Notes: a model not told the origin generated them from the letters alone. Counted from the stretch's first letter, positions 6,499-14,503 are shown. The stretch: DNA of 17,881 nt from Planctomycetota bacterium (GCA_019456245.1 VRUF01000019.1:4566-22446), one strand, 5' to 3'. Numbers and translations: made by a program.

Positions 6499-8931
6499 CT
6501 ATGCTTTTGGTTTCTTTGCTTTCTTTTCGCAAAACCGGTCCAGTGCTGACCTTGCACTTTTGATGGTTTGGGACGATCCGTTGATTTTGGCGAAAAGAGC
6601 CACTAATTCCATTAGTTTTTCGTCTGCCGGGACCAGCCCAAAGTTGCGCTGCATGTCGACGAAGGCAGCGTCAAGGCCGTATTGCATGGCTTTTTCGATG
6701 TATGCACGAAGGACACCGACGCTTCGGGGCATCTTCATTGCCGCAAGTGAGGGACGCATAATGCAATTGACATGTCTTAACTTTCGATCCGCTTTGATCC
6801 GCTTTATTGTTTCAAATGCAGTATAGGTTACGGATCGTTTATCATCTTCGGGAATGTCTTTTATCAGCGGAGTACTATCGACCTCGAAAAAGATATCCTG
6901 TGCGTCAAAACCGTAACGATTGGCAGCCCGATAGAAAAGTTCCGCCGCCTGCGTGCTGAGGACATCGACACAGCGCCGGTCATCCTTGTCGAAAAGCTTT
7001 GCGATAAATTTGAATTTGTATTTTTTGCTCAGGTCAAGAAACTCATTTATGTTTTCCATGGTGACAGAAGTGAGCAAAGGAGCAGCAGCGGAAGGATTTC
7101 CATCGTACCATGCATCGAGTGCTGCGGATGCAATATGCGTATAAGCAGTGTCGATGCATGGGGCAATACCGTCGCCGTATTTGCGAATCATTTTGACATA
7201 CTGGGGCATCATATCACCTGCAAAAGCGTTGCCGGCGACAAAGCAGTCGAGGTTTACAGCAATGAAGGATGCATTTTTTGCGGCCTGCGATTCGATTAGA
7301 GCCTTTACATAGTTAAACTGGGGACTCGGCGTTGAGTAGGCATCTGCTCCAAGGTCGTGAAGTTCTTTCATGATAGAACCGACGGCAGGGATGGAGGCGT
7401 GTATGGCCTCGCCGATACTGACCAGCGGATTGGTCCTTGTGTGGTCCCTGGCAAAGAGGTAGTTGAGAATGGAGCAGGTAGAATCCAGTGTGTGGTCGCG
7501 GGGCTTGCAGATCGTATTCTTCCATTTTTCGATTCCGCCAGATTTTACCGCAGCGTTGTTATAAACGAGTTCTCCGACACACATAATGTCGAGGTTGTTT
7601 CCGCATTTTCCGTCAACGGTGGCATCTCCGCATGGTACGTTGTCGAGACCTTTTTCGCATTTTCCCATGGTGCAGATGCCAAAGTTCTCTGCCAAATAAC
7701 AATCCCCGCAAGCCTCACACTCGAAGATTATCGGCTTTACAACTCTTTCGATGGCGTCAAAGCCGGCGTATGCGAAACCTTTGCCCTTTCGGGCGCCGAG
7801 AAAACTCATGGTGTTTTTCAGGGCGTTAAAACCAAAGTGTTCTTCGTCCAGCATCATTCTGTGCACAAAATCATAATTTCGATGAGATAAGCTTTTCTTT
7901 GGTTTCGAGAGGGTTTTCTCGTTGCCGTCCTCGTCGTACAGGTAGAAGCCGTCTTCAACCGCAAAGCAGAGGTTGTCTTTGTACTCTTGCCATCCGTCGC
8001 CTATCTCTACAGCCCGGTCGAGGATATGCGTAAACATCGAGTAGTCGTGTACGGAACCGATATCGACACCGGCGGCGCCGATGGACCTGTACATAGCAAC
8101 CTGTTGGGCAGCGCGTTCGAGTTGCTCGTCGATAGATTCGGAATCGATTTTGGCAAGGAGTTCGTCGCTGACGAAACATCCGGGAAGCTTGAGACTGTGC
8201 ATAAGCCTCGGTGCAGGGTTGAGAGAGCTAAGCAGAAAAACATTGCCGATGACGGGAATATCGAGGTCGTTGCGTTTGAGATACGTCATAAGTTCGACAC
8301 ACTTTTTCCAGTCCCAACCGACCTGTGTGATAAGAAACTTTGCTCCGGCAGCGATTTTCTTTTCCATCTTATAATACTGCTGCATTTGCGATGCTTCTGA
8401 ATACTTAAATTGCGAAACAGCCGCCCCTGCGTTTAGCTGGAAAACATTTCCCAACTGATCGGCTTTCACTTTCAGATATTCCGAAGCATTGAGTTCCTTG
8501 ATCATCTGGAGCAGACCGACCGCTTCGATCTCAAAGACACGTTTTCCGTTTATGGGTTTGTCACCTGTGATGATCAGTAGCGAATCACTCGACATCAGCC
8601 TGAAACTGTTAAGCATACTTCTGATGGCATCGGCGTTTCGGTCCTTGCTGCTTAAGTGAGGGATAAAATCGAGATCACCCAACAGACCTTTTTCAGTGAG
8701 ATGGGCATGTATACAAGCCGGTTCCAGGTTAGGCGTGCCCCCGGAGTTGTCTGTGCAGGTAATGCCGACTAAATCGAATGCATCAGGGATGGATTTGGCA
8801 GGCGCATCGGCGAAATCCTTTAAAAAATGGTCTATAGGTGCAGGATTGAAATTGGGCCCACCGGTCAATTCGGCAAGTACAACAAACTTTGATCCGTCCG
8901 CTAAACTTCGGCTAAGACTTTTTCTTTGCAT
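6499..8931 (-). CDS. metF: Three-domain folate enzyme: MetF-like reductase, MetV-like Fe-S module, AcsE/DHPS-like pterin-binding domain
   Basis: An 810-residue fusion. Residues about 13-310 form a MetF-type TIM barrel reducing 5,10-methylene-THF to 5-methyl-THF: IPHLSSKDRN, LLIITGDKP, and AGAKFLITQVGWD are the family landmarks. Residues about 401-460 match the MetV-type C-terminal module, with CEACGDCYLAENFGIC, CEKGLDNVPCG and GKC; Cys405, 408, 411, 420, 425, 434, 443 and 451 could hold Fe-S clusters. Residues about 500-785 resemble corrinoid methyltransferases such as AcsE (VSIGEAIHAS, FIAVNLDC, CIDT, LLTSVTMEN, YGLDAAFVD), but typical catalytic positions differ. The ATG at 8931 is chosen because it begins the MetF homology and a promoter fits it; an upstream ATG at 9060 would add 43 unlike residues. 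No corrinoid protein gene is nearby. Confidence 0.85.
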   Translation of the reverse strand: MQRKSLSRSLADGSKFVVLAELTGGPNFNPAPIDHFLKDFADAPAKSIPDAFDLVGITCTDNSGGTPNLEPACIHAHLTEKGLLGDLDFIPHLSSKDRNADAIRSMLNSFRLMSSDSLLIITGDKPINGKRVFEIEAVGLLQMIKELNASEYLKVKADQLGNVFQLNAGAAVSQFKYSEASQMQQYYKMEKKIAAGAKFLITQVGWDWKKCVELMTYLKRNDLDIPVIGNVFLLSSLNPAPRLMHSLKLPGCFVSDELLAKIDSESIDEQLERAAQQVAMYRSIGAAGVDIGSVHDYSMFTHILDRAVEIGDGWQEYKDNLCFAVEDGFYLYDEDGNEKTLSKPKKSLSHRNYDFVHRMMLDEEHFGFNALKNTMSFLGARKGKGFAYAGFDAIERVVKPIIFECEACGDCYLAENFGICTMGKCEKGLDNVPCGDATVDGKCGNNLDIMCVGELVYNNAAVKSGGIEKWKNTICKPRDHTLDSTCSILNYLFARDHTRTNPLVSIGEAIHASIPAVGSIMKELHDLGADAYSTPSPQFNYVKALIESQAAKNASFIAVNLDCFVAGNAFAGDMMPQYVKMIRKYGDGIAPCIDTAYTHIASAALDAWYDGNPSAAAPLLTSVTMENINEFLDLSKKYKFKFIAKLFDKDDRRCVDVLSTQAAELFYRAANRYGFDAQDIFFEVDSTPLIKDIPEDDKRSVTYTAFETIKRIKADRKLRHVNCIMRPSLAAMKMPRSVGVLRAYIEKAMQYGLDAAFVDMQRNFGLVPADEKLMELVALFAKINGSSQTIKSARSALDRFCEKKAKKPKA

Positions 8932-8996
8932 AACTATTATCTTCCACAAAATTACAGTTTCACGTACAGGGATACCGCTAAGCATACCGTGGGTAT

Positions 8997-9025
8997 ATAC
9001 TACAGTTGTTGATCTTTGTTTGCAA
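8997..9025 (-). promoter_or_regulatory. Putative promoter of the MetF-fusion unit
   Basis: Minus-strand TTGCAA (9020-9025) and TAGTAT (8997-9002) with a 17-base spacer place the transcript start about 60 bases before the ATG at 8931. This supports the shorter protein start over one at 9060, which lies upstream of this promoter. The -10 is only a 4/6 match. Confidence 0.4.
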
Positions 9026-9294
9026 TAGTGAAAAGAACATAAACCACCCTTTCGAAGCATTCCGTTTGTGGCTAAAAAATTCTTTTGCTTTTATCTGGTT
9101 CAACTCCCAAAAAGTTGGTTAAATTTTAGGCTGTGAAGGCCTGTTTTACTTTTAATGCGAAATATTCTGAATCATGAAAGCCATACGCTTTACGTTTGAT
9201 AACTTTGATCTTTGATTTAATTTATAAGCCTTCGTGTCCATTAGTATATTACCAACTAACAACTACCAACTAAATTTGCGTAAGTAAATTTAAC
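9026..9294. other. AT-rich divergent intergenic stretch
   Basis: Between the metF-fusion promoter and the DHH-gene promoter I see no coding region. The one regular element is a short near-repeat, ACCAACTA at 9251-9258 and again at 9265-9272, separated by ACAACT, which resembles low-complexity text seen in other planctomycete intergenic regions. Confidence 0.4.
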
Positions 9295-9322
9295 TTGACT
9301 AAAGCTGCATTACAGGGATAAA
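9295..9322 (+). promoter_or_regulatory. Putative promoter of the DHH phosphoesterase gene
   Basis: TTGACT (9295-9300) and GATAAA (9317-9322) with a 16-base spacer. The predicted start, near 9330, falls exactly at the first base of the leader hairpin described next. Confidence 0.45.
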
Positions 9323-9330
9323 CTAACCAC

Positions 9331-9377
9331 ATAAAAGCAGTCCCCCATCGCTCTACGCCAAAGCAGGGGGCTTTTAT
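9331..9377 (+). promoter_or_regulatory. Leader hairpin before the DHH phosphoesterase gene
   Basis: ATAAAAG (9331-9337) pairs with CTTTTAT (9371-9377) and CCCCC (9342-9346) with GGGGG (9366-9370), leaving a small left-side bulge and a 19-base loop. The stem ends in TTTTAT, so it has the look of a weak intrinsic terminator placed inside a leader, 36 bases before the ATG. AAAGCAG is also repeated at 9334-9340 and 9360-9366. It could attenuate, or it could protect the 5' end of the mRNA. Confidence 0.5.
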
Positions 9378-9413
9378 AAGTCAAGTATTCACAACCAGAT
9401 ACGAAGGATTACA

Positions 9414-10427
9414 ATGATAGAATCCGCCACGTTTGACAAAGTTATAGAGGTCATAAAAAACTCCACGAGCGCACTGGTCACCGCCCACACCCGTCCCGAT
9501 GGTGATGCCTGCGGTTCGGTCCGCACGATGTGCGAAATACTGCGTTTTCAGGGCAAAAAAGCACATCCCATCTTCATGTCACCCCTGCCCCAATGGTACG
9601 AATTCATGTTTGAAGAAAAGGTTTCCATCCTCGGAAATGACATTACAGAAGAGCAGCTCCACGGCGGACATTTTGACGAATGCGACCTCGTAATTATAGT
9701 AGACACAAACAGTTACGTTCAACTGCCTGTCTTTGACGAATGGCTGAAAACCAACAAAAAAACGGTCCTCGTAATAGACCACCACATAACCGGCGACGGC
9801 CTTGGCGACATAGAATTAATAGACCCGGACGCCGCCGCAGCCGGCGAAATTGTTTTCGATCTTATAAATCACGCAGGCTGGAAAATCACACAAGTCATTG
9901 CAGAATCACTATTTATAGCAATTGCAACCGACAGCGGCTGGTTCAAATTCTCCAACGCGGACAGCCGAATTTTCCGTTCCGCTGCCGAGTTAATAGACGC
10001 CGGCGCATCCCCACCCCAAATATACAGAAAGCTATACCAAAACGTATCACCTGCAAGAATGCGTCTTATGATTAGGATGCTGAACAATCTCGAACTCATC
10101 GACGATAGCAAAATCGCCGTTCAATGCATTATGCGCAAGGATTTCGACGAAACAGGAGCATCAGGTCCGGATACCGAAAATCTAATAGACGAGTGTCAAA
10201 AAATAGGTTCGGTAGAGGCAGCATTGCTATTCGTAGAACTGGCAGATGGAGGTTTCAGATGTTCACTCCGCAGCAAAGGAAAAGTCGACGTTCAAAAAAT
10301 AGCATCAAAACACGGCGGCGGCGGTCATAAAATGGCATCGGGAGTAAACCTTAAAGGTCCATACGAAAATGCCAAAAATCTGATAGTAGAAGCAATATCA
10401 AACCAACTTTCAGGCAAAGATAAATAA
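9414..10427 (+). CDS. nrnA: DHH/DHHA1 phosphoesterase, NrnA-like (nanoRNase / pAp phosphatase)
   Basis: A 337-residue stand-alone DHH-family phosphodiesterase. NrnA-type enzymes degrade 2-5-nt RNA and dephosphorylate 3'-phosphoadenosine 5'-phosphate; relatives hydrolyse c-di-AMP or pApA. Motif I is VTAHTRPDGDACGS (His25, Asp29, Asp31), motif II VDTNS (Asp97), motif III DHH at 122-124, motif IV ATDSGWFKFS (Asp173), so all manganese ligands are present. The DHHA1 domain ends with the substrate-binding HGGGGHKMASG (residues 300-310). No membrane, PAS or GGDEF domain, which speaks against GdpP. AAGGA sits 5 bases before the ATG. Transcribed alone, convergent with the helicase gene. Substrate choice among nanoRNA, pAp and pApA cannot be read from the sequence. 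Confidence 0.9.
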   Translation: MIESATFDKVIEVIKNSTSALVTAHTRPDGDACGSVRTMCEILRFQGKKAHPIFMSPLPQWYEFMFEEKVSILGNDITEEQLHGGHFDECDLVIIVDTNSYVQLPVFDEWLKTNKKTVLVIDHHITGDGLGDIELIDPDAAAAGEIVFDLINHAGWKITQVIAESLFIAIATDSGWFKFSNADSRIFRSAAELIDAGASPPQIYRKLYQNVSPARMRLMIRMLNNLELIDDSKIAVQCIMRKDFDETGASGPDTENLIDECQKIGSVEAALLFVELADGGFRCSLRSKGKVDVQKIASKHGGGGHKMASGVNLKGPYENAKNLIVEAISNQLSGKDK

Positions 10428-10521
10428 TCGTAAACTCTTTGCGGTTTCAATATTTATCCGGCTTTCATCTTCGCTAAAGCGACACCGTGACAAGTTGGCG
10501 GACTCGGTCAATCTATTTTAA

Positions 10522-11952
10522 TTAAATGATTCCACAGATGCAATTTGACAAGTCTTCTGTTGGTTTTTCGAAACGAGGAGCATTTCGGTAATACTCTATC
10601 ACAGAAGGGGCGGAAAATGCAGCAAGATTGTTGCCATTTTGCAGCATTATTCCAGATGGTGTTCTTACTCGCGATAATGCTGTATATGCCTGACCAGGAG
10701 CAAAATTGATTTTGTTGCCATCAATATTGGCTTGATCAAGGGTCATTCCCTGTGATTTGTGTACGGTAATACCATAGGCAGGAATGAGTGGATACTGTTT
10801 AACTGTAAAGTCTATCTTTTCCCGGTTGGTATGTGGATTAAAATATATTTTTTCAAAGCCGAAAGGTGCCATTTTTCTTAAGCCAATTTCCAGACGGTCA
10901 AATTTAACATCAACCCATTGGGGCAGGCCAGTTCCATTAAACTTTTCTAAGGATATATCTTCTATAGTTCCTAGATCGCCGTTTACAAGTTGTCCATGGT
11001 TCTGAATACATAAAACTCGCATAGTATTTTTCAAGATTAGATGTGTTTTTGCTCGCGTATTTGTGGTCAGCCAAGCTAACGCCTGACCTGTGGTGTATCT
11101 CGGGTTAGGTATTTCAGGATAAGCTATACTTTCGATAACAGGATGGTTTATAGCCCCAATTTCATTACTATTATATGTGTCAACCTCAATGTTTGTGCCG
11201 CAAAGTACAGGAAAAGCCGAGTCGAAGTTCTTATTAACATTATCAAGAAAATTCCAGTCAGGAGTGCCAAAGCGCGTATCCTGCAAAAATTTTATAAAAT
11301 CCTCATCCCCCTGACGGTATATTGTTTGGAGTTCTATCAATTTAAAGTCAGCGAAATTTTCTGAGCGAAAAATAAAATCAGGATGACCTTCTGGTGTGCT
11401 TCTGACAGGTGGTAGTTGAAAGAAATCGCCAACAGCAAGTATTCCTGTATTAGGTTGCAACCTCTCCATAAAACGATCAAATGTGAGGCTGTCGAGCATA
11501 CTTATCTCGTCAATAATAACAACAGATGTGTTTATAAGTCTTTCTTTGCCTGCTTCGATTCTGTCAGGAGTATCTGGCATATCTGAGATGGGTAATATGG
11601 CGGCAGAGTGTAAAGTGCCAAGACCTTTGATATATGATGATAATCGCAAGCCTGTAACCTCACGAATCTGACAGGCACCAATGCCGGTTGTAGCAGCAAG
11701 GACGACTTCTTTGTATCTTTTGGAAATCTCCCGGGCAATATTTTTGATCATGTAGGTCTTACCTGTTCCAGCGCTGCCGGTAAGAAAAAGATGGTTGCCA
11801 GCAAGAAGGCTCTCTACAATATCTGCAAGAAGCTGTTGATTACCACTATCAAAGTAGGGTTTTGGAGTTGAGGGAATTTTGCGTTTTGAATACTTTCCCC
11901 AATAATAGCCTATGACAATTGCTATAATTATTAACGGAAATATAAATTCCAC
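10522..11952 (-). CDS. Pif1-like superfamily 1B DNA helicase with N-terminal membrane anchor
   Basis: A 476-residue helicase of the Pif1/RecD family, 5'-to-3' motors that unwind DNA and resolve structures such as G-quadruplexes. Motif I is GSAGTGKT (59-66), motif II IIDEIS (Asp148-Glu149), motif III VGDFFQLPPV (174-183), IYRQGD (211-216), motif V AYGITVHKSQGMTLDQ (392-407) and motif VI YTALSRV (423-429). Unusually, residues 1-18 are strongly hydrophobic (EFIFPLIIIAIVIGYYW) and followed by KYSKRK, an apparent membrane anchor with the enzyme in the cytoplasm. The GTG start at 11950-11952 has AAGGAG 8 bases upstream, so the anchor is translated. It lies 46 bases after the DUF6868-like gene, probably co-transcribed. 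Cys-rich end CICGII is of unknown meaning. Confidence 0.9.
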   Translation of the reverse strand: MEFIFPLIIIAIVIGYYWGKYSKRKIPSTPKPYFDSGNQQLLADIVESLLAGNHLFLTGSAGTGKTYMIKNIAREISKRYKEVVLAATTGIGACQIREVTGLRLSSYIKGLGTLHSAAILPISDMPDTPDRIEAGKERLINTSVVIIDEISMLDSLTFDRFMERLQPNTGILAVGDFFQLPPVRSTPEGHPDFIFRSENFADFKLIELQTIYRQGDEDFIKFLQDTRFGTPDWNFLDNVNKNFDSAFPVLCGTNIEVDTYNSNEIGAINHPVIESIAYPEIPNPRYTTGQALAWLTTNTRAKTHLILKNTMRVLCIQNHGQLVNGDLGTIEDISLEKFNGTGLPQWVDVKFDRLEIGLRKMAPFGFEKIYFNPHTNREKIDFTVKQYPLIPAYGITVHKSQGMTLDQANIDGNKINFAPGQAYTALSRVRTPSGIMLQNGNNLAAFSAPSVIEYYRNAPRFEKPTEDLSNCICGII

Positions 11953-11998
11953 GACATCTTCTCCTTACAAATTCCTTCTGTCACTTCATGCAGTTTAT

Positions 11999-12241
11999 TT
12001 AGGCTATTATTAGCAGAGCTATGTAGGGTACTATGTTGAATACTATTACGAAAATTTTGAATAAGCCGATGAAGGAAATTATTACTACGTTGAACGCTTC
12101 TCTTGAAATCGAAAAAAATCTGTGGTTCATTCGGTAGGAAAAATCAGCGAAAAAGATGCACATGACGGAAGTTAAAATCAGCAACCCCAGGTTCAGAATC
12201 GTACACCACATGAAGAATGTTGTTAGTGTTTGAATGTCCAT
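11999..12241 (-). CDS. Small two-helix membrane protein, DUF6868-like
   Basis: An 80-residue protein with two hydrophobic helices (about residues 8-31 and 51-79) joined by a basic/aromatic loop, DFSYRMNHRFFSISREAFN. The pattern TLTTFFMWCTILN ... REAFNVVI ... GLFKIFVIVFNIVPYIALLI agrees with my memory of family DUF6868, short membrane proteins of unknown function common in marine and planctomycete genomes; this should be confirmed. The ATG at 12239-12241 has AAGGAG 7 bases upstream. It precedes the membrane-anchored helicase by 46 bases on the same strand, so the two may be made together, though no joint function is known. Confidence 0.75.
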   Translation of the reverse strand: MDIQTLTTFFMWCTILNLGLLILTSVMCIFFADFSYRMNHRFFSISREAFNVVIISFIGLFKIFVIVFNIVPYIALLIIA

Positions 12242-12407
12242 GATATTTCTCCTTTACTTTGAAATCCTAATACTACATCGCGATTTATTACAAAATCACG
12301 CTGAAATCCTGAGCACTAAATCCGAAATTCTAAACAATATTGAAGTACCAAAATCCTAATTTCCAAAACAAAAACGGGCTTTTCTCTTTTGGCGGAGAGT
12401 TTGTTGT
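12242..12407. repeat. Low-complexity intergenic repeat text (AAATCCTAA units)
   Basis: AAATCCTAA (12262-12270), AAATCCTGA (12304-12312) and AAATCCTAA (12351-12359) recur with AAATCCGAAATTCTAAAC (12318-12335) between them. The stretch has no coding signal. It resembles dispersed ATCC/AATTC-rich intergenic text I recall from planctomycete genomes. Confidence 0.4.
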
Positions 12408-14312
12408 TTATTTTTCCGGTTGTAGTGCTCTTAGCGCGTGTCTTGCTACTTTTTTTGCGTTATTGTATCCTGCTATCGTTACTGCTTTTTTCAGGGCCTC
12501 TATTGCCGGGCGTGCTTTTTCGCCCATGCTGTCCAGTTCTTCGCCAGCGAGCAGTCTGACCAATCCGTCTGTTTTGGTTACTTCATTTATCAGGATGGGC
12601 AAGCCTTCTTTTTCCCGGTTCATTTTGCATAGTGCGCCTGCTGCTTTTATTCGAACGGCGGGGGAGGTGTCCTTTGTAGCTTCGATTAGAAGAGGGGCGG
12701 CCTGAGTGGCTTTACTTGCGATATTTCCGAGGCCTATTACTGACCAATAACGTATCGATGCGTTTTCGTCTTTTAGAGCTTTGCTGAGTTTAGTGAAATT
12801 CTTCGGTTGTGCGGAGACGGCCATGCTGTGCATTTTGTAAAGGCGTTTGAGGAGTTTTTTGCCGCCGGGCTGGCGCAGTATGTCGTATCTGTTGCCGAGT
12901 ATTTGTTCGAGTCGAAGCAGTTCCAGTTCCGGTATTAATCCGGTGTCCAGGATTGCGAAGAAATGTTTTTGGTGAGCTTTACGGAGTCTTTGGAGTATCT
13001 TTTCAAACTGCGGTTCGGTTGCGAGATTTTTCGTTTCGTACCGATCTTCCTGTATGTCGTACAACTCTTCTAAAGGTCTGGAGCTTGCCATGAATTGTGC
13101 AGCGATGGGCGAGAGCTTTCCTTCCGCTTGGAGTCTTCGCAGTTCCTTCATTATGGTGCCTTGTTCGTTGTAGTTTACGTGCTGGTCATACGCTTTCTCC
13201 GGGAGATAGTTTTTGAGGTAGCGGTAGCGTTTGTCGCATATGCTCCTTACCATGTCGTATCGTTCATCGATGCGGTCGCGTGCAGCGTGTACGTATGCCC
13301 TTGGTTTGGGCAGATTCGGGCCGAGGAACGGCTGGGCCTGCATGTATTCGGGTGTGTCCAGACCGGCAAGGTTCATGACTGTCGGGCCCAGGTCGATTAG
13401 GCATATGAGGTCGTCGCAGACGGAACCGGGTTTGCCCTGGTTGGCGACGCGGTATTTTTCCGGTATTCGCGCGATCATGGGAACGCGTGTGCCGGAATCG
13501 TAAACCCATCGTTTTGCCCTTTGCATGCCTGCTCCGTGATCCGACCAGTAAATGACGATGGTGTCTTCTTCGAGGCCGTCATCTTTCAACTGCTTTAGGA
13601 TGCCGGCGGCCTGGTAGTCCATCTGTGTGATGACTTCGAGATAGTGTGCCCAGATGATTCTTGTTGCCGGTGTATTTGGATAGTATGGGGGAAGCTGCAT
13701 CTCGTCCGGGTTCTGTCTTTGTGCTTTAGTAAGACTTGGTATGTTTTTCAGGTGCTTTTCTTCGTCGACTGACTTTATTTTGCTTTCGTGGCAAATGTTG
13801 ATATTAAACACAGCGAAGAACGGTTGGTCTTTTGGTCCGTTACGCCAATGCGCCTTTTTGCTTGATTCGTCCCATGTTCCTTCCGGAGTTTTGAGAATCT
13901 GGTAATCCTGCTTGCTGTTGTTCGTGCAGTAGTATCCGGCATTGCGGAGATATTCCGGGAATAATTTGATTTTTTCCGGCAACAGTGCTTTGCAACGCAT
14001 GTCGCGTGTTCCCAGGGATGACTGGTTTACGCCTGTGATAATTGCCGAACGGCATGGTGCGCATACGCCGGCAGGGGTGAATGCGTTTGTGTATCGTGTA
14101 CCTTGTTCGGCGAGTTTGTCGAGGGTTGGTGTTATCGCGTGCGGGTCACCGTAGCAGCCGAGGTTTGGGCTGATGTCTTCGCAGGAAATCCAAAGTATGT
14201 TGGGGCGTTTGGGCTTCTTTGAAATGTTAGCGGCATTTACATGACTTTGAGAGATCACGGTCAGCGATGCTAATCCCATTGCTTTTAAGGCTTCTCTTCT
14301 GGATAGTTTCAT
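12408..14312 (-). CDS. Tat-exported type I sulfatase with C-terminal HEAT repeats
   Basis: A 634-residue arylsulfatase-family enzyme removing sulfate esters or N-sulfates from polysaccharides in the cell envelope or outside. The N-terminus KLSRREALKAMGLAS is a twin-arginine signal. Active-site landmarks: ILWISCED (Glu45-Asp46, metal ligands), the formylglycine motif CAPCR at 84-88 (Cys84 is the residue to be oxidised), His174 in NICHES, and SDHGAGMQRAK (Asp258-His259, Lys267). It looks closest to heparan-N-sulfatase-like (SGSH) bacterial sulfatases. Residues about 525-634 add HEAT-type helical repeats (SIRYWSVIGLGNIAS, AVRIKAAGALCKM, VRLLAGEELDSMG), probably a protein-protein or cell-surface scaffold. 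The ATG at 14310-14312 follows AAGGAAA. It has its own promoter with an overlapping inverted repeat. The sugar substrate cannot be named. Confidence 0.92.
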   Translation of the reverse strand: MKLSRREALKAMGLASLTVISQSHVNAANISKKPKRPNILWISCEDISPNLGCYGDPHAITPTLDKLAEQGTRYTNAFTPAGVCAPCRSAIITGVNQSSLGTRDMRCKALLPEKIKLFPEYLRNAGYYCTNNSKQDYQILKTPEGTWDESSKKAHWRNGPKDQPFFAVFNINICHESKIKSVDEEKHLKNIPSLTKAQRQNPDEMQLPPYYPNTPATRIIWAHYLEVITQMDYQAAGILKQLKDDGLEEDTIVIYWSDHGAGMQRAKRWVYDSGTRVPMIARIPEKYRVANQGKPGSVCDDLICLIDLGPTVMNLAGLDTPEYMQAQPFLGPNLPKPRAYVHAARDRIDERYDMVRSICDKRYRYLKNYLPEKAYDQHVNYNEQGTIMKELRRLQAEGKLSPIAAQFMASSRPLEELYDIQEDRYETKNLATEPQFEKILQRLRKAHQKHFFAILDTGLIPELELLRLEQILGNRYDILRQPGGKKLLKRLYKMHSMAVSAQPKNFTKLSKALKDENASIRYWSVIGLGNIASKATQAAPLLIEATKDTSPAVRIKAAGALCKMNREKEGLPILINEVTKTDGLVRLLAGEELDSMGEKARPAIEALKKAVTIAGYNNAKKVARHALRALQPEK

Positions 14313-14360
14313 AGAACATTTCCTTAATATGCCAGATTAAACAAGAATAAGAATCAGAAT

Positions 14361-14401
14361 AAACATGAAATCATGATACATGTTTGAGGCGTTAGTGTCA
14401 A
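14361..14401 (-). promoter_or_regulatory. Sulfatase promoter with overlapping palindromic operator
   Basis: On the minus strand a perfect -35 TTGACA (14396-14401) and a -10 TATCAT (14373-14378) are 17 bases apart, giving a leader of about 54 bases. An inverted repeat AAACATG (14361-14367) / CATGTTT (14379-14385), with an inner ATCATGAT, covers the -10 and the start site. A repressor bound here would block transcription. Confidence 0.6.
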
Positions 14402-14503
14402 TGGATATTTTGGTATGCGATATTTAAAAATTTCTCAGGTTATCACTTTTTCAGCGCAAAAAGATAGTGGTGTAATAAATTGCAGAGGAAATATTTAGAT
14501 AGA

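Noticed and set aside
7357..7890. 177-codon plus-strand frame opposite the MetF fusion
   Set aside because: It covers the Cys-rich module on the other strand, where the cysteine pattern is decisive for the minus strand.
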